From Novosphingobium sp. UBA1948 (GTDB lineage: Bacteria; Pseudomonadota; Alphaproteobacteria; Sphingomonadales; Sphingomonadaceae): DNA of 10,914 bases. This document shows, piece after piece, positions 1 to 4,623 of this stretch. The notes below the pieces were generated by a model, which was not told the origin of the DNA, made no database searches, and saw only the letters and a list, made by a program, of their open reading frames with translations. The DNA lies in assembly GCA_002336765.1 (NCBI GenBank), contig DDES01000014.1:820-11733 (forward strand), given 5' to 3'. Positions within the stretch are counted from its first letter, which is position 1; every line of letters starts with the position of its first letter. The position numbers were made by a program, and so were the translations under genes.

Positions 1-197
1 ATGTCGACGTCACCCTGATCTGCGAAAACCCCAAGATCAAGCCTCACCGCGAAGCCATGCGCCAACGCGTCGCCGCCATATTGGCGATTGACCTGGATCG
101 TGTGAGCGTCAAGGCCACCACCACCGAAAAACTCGGCTTTACCGGTCGCGGCGAAGGCATTGCCGCGCAGGCCGCGGCAACCCTGCTGCGGATCTGA
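1..197 (+). CDS. ispF: 2-C-methyl-D-erythritol 2,4-cyclodiphosphate synthase, C-terminal end (partial)
   Basis: The reading frame enters from before the window (first whole codon at 3) and ends at TGA 195-197, giving 64 residues. It carries the C-terminal signature of IspF: VDVTLICENPKIKPH followed by KATTTEKLGFTGRGEGIA, the Thr/Glu-rich segment that contacts the CMP part of the substrate. IspF converts CDP-methylerythritol 2-phosphate to the cyclic diphosphate plus CMP in the cytosolic MEP pathway to isoprenoids. In many alphaproteobacteria this domain is the C-terminal half of a fused IspDF protein. The N-terminal part lies outside the window, so the fusion cannot be confirmed. The gene is followed after 25 bp by pncC on the same strand, as is common in this group. 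No terminator is visible between them; a T6 run at 211-216 has no stem before it. Confidence 0.93.
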   Translation, partial: VDVTLICENPKIKPHREAMRQRVAAILAIDLDRVSVKATTTEKLGFTGRGEGIAAQAAATLLRI

Positions 198-222
198 TCC
201 TCTAACACGGTTTTTTCACACC

Positions 223-747
223 ATGACCGACAACCTGCCCCAAGACATCATCGACCTCGCCCGCATCGTGGTGGAGGAAAACAAGGCGCTGGGCCGCAAG
301 ATCGTGGTGGCCGAGAGCTGCACCGGCGGGTTGGTCACGGCAGCGTTGACCGAAATCGCGGGGTCTTCCGCGGTGCTCGAGGCTGGCTTTGTTACCTATG
401 CCAACGAGGCCAAGCAGCGCATGCTGGGTGTTCCGGCGGATATTATCGACACGTTCGGCGCCGTTTCCTGCGCCTGCGCTTGGGCGATGGCGCAGGGCGC
501 GCTCAAGAATTCCACCGCCGATGTGGCCGTGGCGATCAGCGGCGTGGCTGGCCCCGATGGCGGCACCGCGCTCAAGCCGGTGGGTCTGGTGGTGTTTGCC
601 AAGGCCGAGCGTGGTGGCGAGGCCGAGGATGTGATTGCCGAGGAACGCAATTTTCCGCCCACCAGCCGTGCCGACATCCGCGCCGCTGCCGCCAAAGCGG
701 CGCTCAGTCTGCTGCGCCCCGGCGTGAACGAGGTTCCCGAAGCCTAA
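223..747 (+). CDS. pncC: PncC / CinA C-terminal-domain family nicotinamide-nucleotide amidohydrolase
   Basis: A 174-residue stand-alone protein of the CinA C-terminal family, which hydrolyses nicotinamide mononucleotide to nicotinate mononucleotide and ammonia in pyridine-nucleotide recycling. AESCTGG at 30-36 carries the nucleophilic Ser (S32). YANEAK at 59-64 supplies Tyr and Lys, matching the Ser/Tyr/Lys active site described for the family. SGVAGPDGGT at 106-115 and KPVGLV form the substrate loop. The length fits the single-domain form, with no N-terminal molybdopterin-like domain. The ATG at 223 is chosen because the protein then begins just before the first family helix; an extension upstream would run into ispF. 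No Shine-Dalgarno sequence is visible. Oddity: the helix after GAVS usually reads like SEEVAxAMA but here is SCACAWAMA (82-90), with two cysteines and a tryptophan. The gene converges with the next, with 15 bp between stop codons. Confidence 0.9.
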   Translation: MTDNLPQDIIDLARIVVEENKALGRKIVVAESCTGGLVTAALTEIAGSSAVLEAGFVTYANEAKQRMLGVPADIIDTFGAVSCACAWAMAQGALKNSTADVAVAISGVAGPDGGTALKPVGLVVFAKAERGGEAEDVIAEERNFPPTSRADIRAAAAKAALSLLRPGVNEVPEA

Positions 748-762
748 GCGCGGTCCGTTGGT

Positions 763-1200
763 CTAAGCAGGGGCGCCGTACAACTGGGCTGCGCGCTCCT
801 CGAAAGCGGCGACCATCTTGCGGAAGGCCTTGTCGAAATATTGCCCTGCGAGGCTTTCGAACAAGGGGTTGCGGAAAGTGAAGCTCACGCTGAACTCCAG
901 CTCGCAACCCTCTGGCGTATCGCGGAAAAGCCAGCGGTTATCGAGATCGCGCATCGGCCCGTCGATGTAGTGCACCGTCAGGCTGTGGGGCGCATCGAAA
1001 GTCACACGGCTGGTGAATTTCTCGCGCAACATTTTGAAGCCGACCAGCATATCGGCCACCATCTCGTGCCCGTCATTGCTTTTGACCCGCGTCGCCACAA
1101 CCCACGGCAAAAACTCGCCATAGCGACCGACATCGGCCACCAGATCGAACATCTGGCGGGCGGAGTAAGGCATACGGCGGACTTCGTGGATGCTGGGCAT
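763..1200 (-). CDS. COQ10/RatA-type START-domain (polyketide cyclase-like) protein
   Basis: A 145-residue protein with the N-terminal pattern of this family (PSIHEVRRMPYSARQMFDL, then VADVGRYGEFLPW) and the internal sequence FTSRVTFDAP. These belong to the START/helix-grip fold that binds hydrophobic ligands. Eukaryotic COQ10 binds ubiquinone and supports its use in respiration. E. coli RatA has been reported to bind 50S ribosomal subunits, and databases often label such proteins 'type II toxin RatA'. Next to lipA in an alphaproteobacterium, the quinone role is the more likely reading (inference). The start at 1200 (ATG) gives the normal family length; it lies 16 bp after the lipA stop with AAGG upstream on the minus strand. 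Translation is therefore probably coupled to lipA in a two-gene operon. Many homologues have Cys after FLPW, where this protein has Val. Confidence 0.86.
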   Translation of the reverse strand: MPSIHEVRRMPYSARQMFDLVADVGRYGEFLPWVVATRVKSNDGHEMVADMLVGFKMLREKFTSRVTFDAPHSLTVHYIDGPMRDLDNRWLFRDTPEGCELEFSVSFTFRNPLFESLAGQYFDKAFRKMVAAFEERAAQLYGAPA

Positions 1201-1216
1201 TAGAGAACCTTGGGCA

Positions 1217-2167
1217 TCAGCGCGCTTTGGCCGCTGCCTTGGCCAGTTGCGCCTCGCGATTGGCGCGCATTTCGGCAAAGTCCTTGCCCGCATGATAGGA
1301 CGAGCGCGTCAGCGGACTGGCCGCCACTTGCAGGAAGCCCTTGGCCCGCGCGATGGCGCCATAGGCGTTGAACGCATCGGGCGATACGAATTCCTTGACC
1401 TCGGTATGCTTGGGCGTGGGGCGCAGGTATTGCCCCATGGTCAGAAAATCGATCTGCGCGCTGCGCATGTCGTCCATCACCTGATGCACTTCCAGCCGCT
1501 CCTCACCCAGCCCGAGCATCACGCCGCTCTTGGTGAACACCAGCGGATTATGGGCCTTCACCTCTTCCAGCAGGCGCAGCGAGGCATAGTAACGCGCGCC
1601 GGGGCGGATGGTGGGGTAGAGACGCGGCACGGTTTCCAGATTGTGGTTATACACATCCGGCCCCGCTGCCACGATGGCCTCCACCGCCGCGCGCATCTTG
1701 CCGCGGAAATCGGGCGTCAGGATCTCGATCGTGGTATCGGGCGTATTCCTGCGCAGTTCCTCGATCACCTTCACGAACTGGCCAGCACCGCCATCGGGCA
1801 GATCGTCGCGATCGACCGAGGTGATGACGATATGCTCCAGCCCCAGCTTGGCGGCAGCCTCGGCCACATGGGCGGGCTCGTTCACATCCACCTTGCGCGG
1901 CATGCCGGTCTTGACGTTGCAAAAAGCGCAGGCGCGCGTGCAAACATCGCCAAGGATCATCACCGTGGCATGCTTCTTGGTCCAGCATTCGCCGATGTTG
2001 GGGCAGGCCGCCTCCTCGCACACCGTGTTCAACCCCAGCCCGCGCATCAGGTCGCGCGTGTGGCCATAACCCTTGCTGGTGGGCGCTTTCACGCGGATCC
2101 AGTCGGGTTTACGCTGGACCGACGTGGCTTCGGGCGAGGATTCGGGCGGGTTGGAAAGATCGTTCAT
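1217..2167 (-). CDS. lipA: Lipoyl synthase (radical SAM)
   Basis: A 316-residue lipoyl synthase, which inserts two sulfur atoms into octanoyl groups on the E2 and GcvH lipoyl domains using two 4Fe-4S clusters. The auxiliary-cluster motif is CEEAACPNIGEC (C50, C55, C61). The radical SAM motif CTRACAFC gives C76, C80 and C83. The C-terminal RSSY motif (288-291) supplies the serine ligand of the auxiliary cluster. DVYNHNLETV and TKSGVMLGLGE are further family signatures. Length is normal. The ATG at 2167 is the only reasonable start, although no good Shine-Dalgarno sequence precedes it. It leads a probable operon with the COQ10/RatA gene 16 bp downstream. In many alphaproteobacteria lipA follows the pdh/lpd genes; here the upstream neighbour is a divergent carbonic anhydrase gene. 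Confidence 0.97.
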   Translation of the reverse strand: MNDLSNPPESSPEATSVQRKPDWIRVKAPTSKGYGHTRDLMRGLGLNTVCEEAACPNIGECWTKKHATVMILGDVCTRACAFCNVKTGMPRKVDVNEPAHVAEAAAKLGLEHIVITSVDRDDLPDGGAGQFVKVIEELRRNTPDTTIEILTPDFRGKMRAAVEAIVAAGPDVYNHNLETVPRLYPTIRPGARYYASLRLLEEVKAHNPLVFTKSGVMLGLGEERLEVHQVMDDMRSAQIDFLTMGQYLRPTPKHTEVKEFVSPDAFNAYGAIARAKGFLQVAASPLTRSSYHAGKDFAEMRANREAQLAKAAAKAR

Positions 2168-2180
2168 AGAGGCGCAAATA

Positions 2181-2195
2181 GGCGCATGATGCGCC
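2181..2195. promoter_or_regulatory. Perfect inverted repeat in the lipA upstream region
   Basis: GGCGCA TGA TGCGCC is a perfect 6-bp inverted repeat with a 3-bp spacer, centred about 20 bp upstream of the lipA ATG. A further copy of GGCGCA lies at 2171-2176, between it and lipA. In the lipA transcript it would form a short hairpin; in DNA it could be an operator half-site pair. No known regulator motif is recognised. The remaining part of the 129-bp intergenic region must hold the promoters of lipA and the carbonic anhydrase gene, but no convincing -35/-10 pair stands out. Confidence 0.3.
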
Positions 2196-2296
2196 AGTTT
2201 CCAGTGCCAAGTTGTCCTCGCTGTAAAGTCCGCGTCACAAAGCGCGCCGGAGTCGACCTCTTGTCAGGCCCGCCGTGCAAGGGCATGGAACGCGAC

Positions 2297-2965
2297 ATGG
2301 CACATGATGATTCATCCCCGCTCGCCTCTCCCCAACTCGACCATCTAATCGCAGGCTATCGCCGCTTCCGCGAAACCGGCTGGCATCCGCGCCGTGAGCG
2401 CTGGGCCACATTGCGCGAGAGCCAGAAGCCCGAGGTCATGATCATCGCCTGTTCCGACAGTCGCGTTGATCCGGCACAGATCTTCGATGTCGATCCGGGC
2501 GAGATCTTTGTGGTCCGCAATGTGGCCGCGCTGGTCCCCCCCTTTGAAACCGCGCCCGGCCATCATGGCGTTTCGGCGGCGCTGGAATTCGCGGTTCAGG
2601 TACTCAAAGTGCGCGAGATCATCGTGCTCGGACACGGCATGTGCGGCGGCTGCAAGGCCGCGCTGACGCAGGAATTGCAGGGCTCCGAACCGGGACAAGG
2701 CGGCTTCATCGCCGACTGGATCGCGCTGCTCGACGATGCGCGCCATGATGTGGCCGAAAAGATGGGCACCGAAGGTCGCCCTGCCGAGCGCGCCATGGAG
2801 CAGGCCGGCGTCAAGGTCAGCCTCGCCAATCTGCGCACCTTCCCCTGCATCAAGGAGAAGGAAGCGCGCGGTACGCTGCGGCTGCGGGGCGCTTTCTTCG
2901 CGATTTCCGATGGCTTGCTGCATCTGCTGGACGATGCCAGCGGAGACTTCGCCCCCGTCATCTGA
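2297..2965 (+). CDS. Beta-class carbonic anhydrase
   Basis: A 222-residue beta-carbonic anhydrase, which interconverts CO2 and bicarbonate in the cytosol. The zinc ligands are visible: C52 and the D54-R56 dyad in ACSDSRVDP, then H113 and C116 in LGHGMCGGCK. The stretch around DPGEIFVVRNVAALVPPFE is the usual bacterial signature. The C-terminal part has SLANLRTFPC and LRGAFFAI as in proteobacterial homologues. Two in-frame ATGs compete. The one at 2297 is preferred, with GGAA 6 bp before it; the one at 2285 has AAGGG only 1 bp away and would add four residues. The gene stands alone, divergent from lipA, and ends at a strong terminator. It supplies bicarbonate for carboxylases or pH balance; the sequence does not tell which. 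Confidence 0.94.
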   Translation: MAHDDSSPLASPQLDHLIAGYRRFRETGWHPRRERWATLRESQKPEVMIIACSDSRVDPAQIFDVDPGEIFVVRNVAALVPPFETAPGHHGVSAALEFAVQVLKVREIIVLGHGMCGGCKAALTQELQGSEPGQGGFIADWIALLDDARHDVAEKMGTEGRPAERAMEQAGVKVSLANLRTFPCIKEKEARGTLRLRGAFFAISDGLLHLLDDASGDFAPVI

Positions 2966-2993
2966 TCCACTTCACCAACGGAAATGGGCCAAC

Positions 2994-3027
2994 AAAAAGG
3001 GCGCCGGCTTCACCCGACGCCCTTTTT
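2994..3027. terminator. Bidirectional intrinsic terminator
   Basis: AAAAAGGGCG (2994-3003) pairs perfectly with CGCCCTTTTT (3018-3027). An inner CGG/CCG closes the stem further, leaving a small loop. The T5 tract follows the stem on the plus strand, and the A5 tract gives a T5 tract on the minus strand. It lies 28 bp after the carbonic anhydrase stop and 21 bp after the stop of the convergent TPR gene, so it can end both transcripts. Confidence 0.92.
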
Positions 3028-3048
3028 CCATGCCTTGCGGCAAATGGC

Positions 3049-4329
3049 TTACTTGCCCGCCGCCTTCTGGTCGGCATAGGTCGCCCACAGTTCGGCCATG
3101 CCCTTGCGCACGCCCTCCACCTGCAGGAAGGCGGCCTTGGCACCGGCATAATCACCCGAATCGATCAGCGCGATGCCCAGACGGGTCAACACCACCGGCT
3201 TGTCGACGCCGGGCTTGTCCAGCGCCAGCTTGTAGAGTTCAGCGGCCTTGGCACCCTCCCCATAGGACAGGAAAGCGTCACCGGCGCCAGCCAGCGTGGC
3301 CGCCTTGGCGGTGGGCAGGCGGGCATCCTTGTCGAGACCGGGCAACGTGGCCTTGTCCATCGCGATACGCGCATTGGCCAGCTTCAGGTTCTCGGCATAG
3401 AACTGCTTGCTGGCGTCCACCTGACCAGCCGCCACACCGGCGTCGATCACAGCCTTCACCTCGCCGGGGTTACGGCGGGTATCGGCAGCCTGCACGAATT
3501 CGCCATAGTCACGCTCTTCGGTCCAGCTCTTGGTGCGGGCCATCAGGCGCAGCAGATCGAGCGTATCCTGCGAAGGCAGCTTGGCCAAATCGCGCTGCAC
3601 GACAATCGCCATCGACCAGCTCTTGGTGGTGGGATAGGCCTTGACCAGCGCGATCGACAGCGGCTGGGCACCGGCATAGTCATTGGCGCCATATGCCGCG
3701 GCCAGCGCGCTGCGATACCAGCTTTCCGGCGCAACCTTGCCCTGTGCGGTCATCGCGTCGATCGCCTTCTTCAGATAGACGGTCGATTCCTTGTCCTGCT
3801 TCTGGGCCTGCAACACCTGCGCCATGATGATAAAGGCGTCCGGATCGTTGAAGCCCGATGCGATCGCCGTATCGATCTCCTTGCGGGCAGCATCGTAATC
3901 CTTCATTTCATAGGCGAAATTGCCGGCATAGAAATGCAGGCGCGGCAGCATGTCGGGAGCCGACTTGCCGCTTTCGATCATCAGCAGCACACCCTGGCGC
4001 TGCAAGGCGTTATCCTGCGCCAGACCGCCCACCTGAATGCCGTAATTGCCGGCGGCCATCTTGTCGTCGGGCGTGGTGGCGGCGGCGATGGCGGCTTCCA
4101 CCTTGGTCTTGAGCGCGGCAACAGCGGCAGCGTCAGGCGCCTTCTTCACCTTGTCCAGCTCACCCTGGATCGGGGCGGCAACAGCGGTGAAGGGCTTGGA
4201 GTAGGTCGCGCCCGCCGCATGGGCCGGCACGGCCGACAGCGTGGCGCCCGCAAAGCCCAGCGCCAGCGCGAAAGCCAGCGAACGATAGGAAGAGAAACGA
4301 CCCGAGGGGACCGAGCGGACAGCGATCAT
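3049..4329 (-). CDS. Secreted TPR-like helical-repeat protein, function unknown
   Basis: A 426-residue protein with a clear Sec signal peptide: basic start (MIAVRSVPSGRFSSYRS), hydrophobic core LAFALALGFAGATL and a likely cut after AVPAHA (near residue 38). The mature protein is Ala/Lys/Asp-rich and almost wholly helical. TPR-like segments include LPRLHFYAGNFAYEMKDYDA, the region around AFIIMAQVLQAQKQDKESTV, and the C-terminal VVLTRLGIALIDSGDYAGAK. It is probably a periplasmic scaffold of protein-protein contacts. I do not recognise a named family; similar proteins seem common in sphingomonads. The ATG at 4329 is chosen because AGGAG lies 8 bp before it and the signal peptide then starts properly. 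An in-frame ATG at 4377 would put a polar segment before the signal peptide. It is divergent from gyrA and convergent with the carbonic anhydrase gene, so it is probably a single-gene transcript. Confidence 0.85.
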   Translation of the reverse strand: MIAVRSVPSGRFSSYRSLAFALALGFAGATLSAVPAHAAGATYSKPFTAVAAPIQGELDKVKKAPDAAAVAALKTKVEAAIAAATTPDDKMAAGNYGIQVGGLAQDNALQRQGVLLMIESGKSAPDMLPRLHFYAGNFAYEMKDYDAARKEIDTAIASGFNDPDAFIIMAQVLQAQKQDKESTVYLKKAIDAMTAQGKVAPESWYRSALAAAYGANDYAGAQPLSIALVKAYPTTKSWSMAIVVQRDLAKLPSQDTLDLLRLMARTKSWTEERDYGEFVQAADTRRNPGEVKAVIDAGVAAGQVDASKQFYAENLKLANARIAMDKATLPGLDKDARLPTAKAATLAGAGDAFLSYGEGAKAAELYKLALDKPGVDKPVVLTRLGIALIDSGDYAGAKAAFLQVEGVRKGMAELWATYADQKAAGK

Positions 4330-4337
4330 GCAACTCA

Positions 4338-4343
4338 ACTCCT
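4338..4343 (-). promoter_or_regulatory. Ribosome binding site of the TPR gene
   Basis: On the minus strand AGGAGT lies 8 nt before the ATG at 4329. This good Shine-Dalgarno sequence fixes 4329 as the start rather than the upstream ATG at 4377. It begins only 4 nt after the large leader hairpin. Confidence 0.8.
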
Positions 4344-4347
4344 GTTC

Positions 4348-4394
4348 AACCCGCGTTTCGAGGATGCAATCATCCATGCCCGAAAACGCGGGTT
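4348..4394. promoter_or_regulatory. Long stem-loop in the 5' leader of the TPR gene
   Basis: AACCCGCGTTT (4348-4358) and AAACGCGGGTT (4384-4394) pair perfectly over 11 bp. The stem continues with CG/CG after one bulged A (4383). A second helix, GGATG (4362-4366) with CATCC (4371-4375) around a CAAT loop, stacks inside. In the minus-strand transcript the structure ends 4 nt before the Shine-Dalgarno sequence. There is no T tract on the minus side, so it does not look like a terminator. It could control translation, protect the mRNA 5' end, or act as a DNA operator. No known riboswitch class is recognised. Confidence 0.65.
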
Positions 4395-4500
4395 CTTTTG
4401 CGTTGCCCTGTGTTTGGCTCGGAAAACCGCCCTTGGCAACCGCCGGAATGCGTAGCTGGTCGCGCCTGAACAGCGATTGAACCTGAATGACGCGCTCTTT

Positions 4501-4509
4501 TGTGGATAA
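4501..4509 (-). promoter_or_regulatory. Exact DnaA-box sequence upstream of gyrA
   Basis: TGTGGATAA is the reverse complement of TTATCCACA, the strongest DnaA-binding 9-mer in E. coli oriC (R1/R4 type). It lies 114 bp before the gyrA start, in the divergent gyrA/TPR region. A single box fits transcriptional control by DnaA rather than an origin: no further boxes or AT-rich unwinding region are seen nearby. Binding is not shown by sequence alone. Confidence 0.5.
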
Positions 4510-4528
4510 CGGCCTACAGCACCCCGCA

Positions 4529-4553
4529 CCGACACCGGCTTGGCTGGCGTCGG
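4529..4553 (+). promoter_or_regulatory. GC-rich hairpin in the gyrA leader region
   Basis: CCGACACC (4529-4536) pairs with GGCGTCGG (4546-4553), with one A-C mismatch and a 9-nt loop. CCCCG at 4522-4526 can alternatively pair with CGGGG at 4551-4555, so two competing folds are possible. It is not followed by a T tract. It lies 70 bp before the chosen gyrA start. Whether it is transcribed depends on the unknown promoter position. Confidence 0.35.
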
Positions 4554-4623
4554 GGCACGCATTGCCCTAGAGGCTTTCCTTCAAGGCATAGTGCCCCCTT
4601 CCAACAGAATAGAAATCAAGCGC

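Noticed and set aside
1647..1655. Second DnaA-box-like sequence, TTATACACA
   Set aside because: It lies inside lipA and is dictated by codons for the strongly conserved DVYNHNLET motif, so it is most simply a coding coincidence.
2199..2216. Sigma-54-like TTGGCAC element upstream of lipA (minus strand)
   Set aside because: The -24-like TGGCAC is present, but the -12 TTGC element is missing at the required spacing.
1190..2296. Open plus-strand frame running through lipA into the carbonic anhydrase gene
   Set aside because: The upstream part is a shadow of lipA on the other strand. The carbonic anhydrase fold begins after 2297, so a fusion is not credible.
4330..4377. In-frame upstream ATG (4377) for the TPR gene
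   Set aside because: It has no Shine-Dalgarno sequence, lies within the hairpin, and would place a polar segment before a clean signal peptide.
4477..4510. TTGAAC with GATAAC as a gyrA promoter
   Set aside because: The spacing is 22 bp between the two hexamers, too long for a standard sigma-70 promoter; 17-18 bp spacing gives no acceptable -10.
4335..4562. Small minus-strand open frame in the gyrA/TPR intergenic region
   Set aside because: It is Arg/Ser/Ala-rich with no motif and no ribosome binding site, and it overlaps the regulatory hairpins and the TPR leader.
4540..4623. TTG start at 4540 giving a 28-residue N-terminal extension of GyrA
   Set aside because: The extension does not resemble GyrA N-termini and overlaps the leader hairpin; GTG at 4624 gives the usual start.
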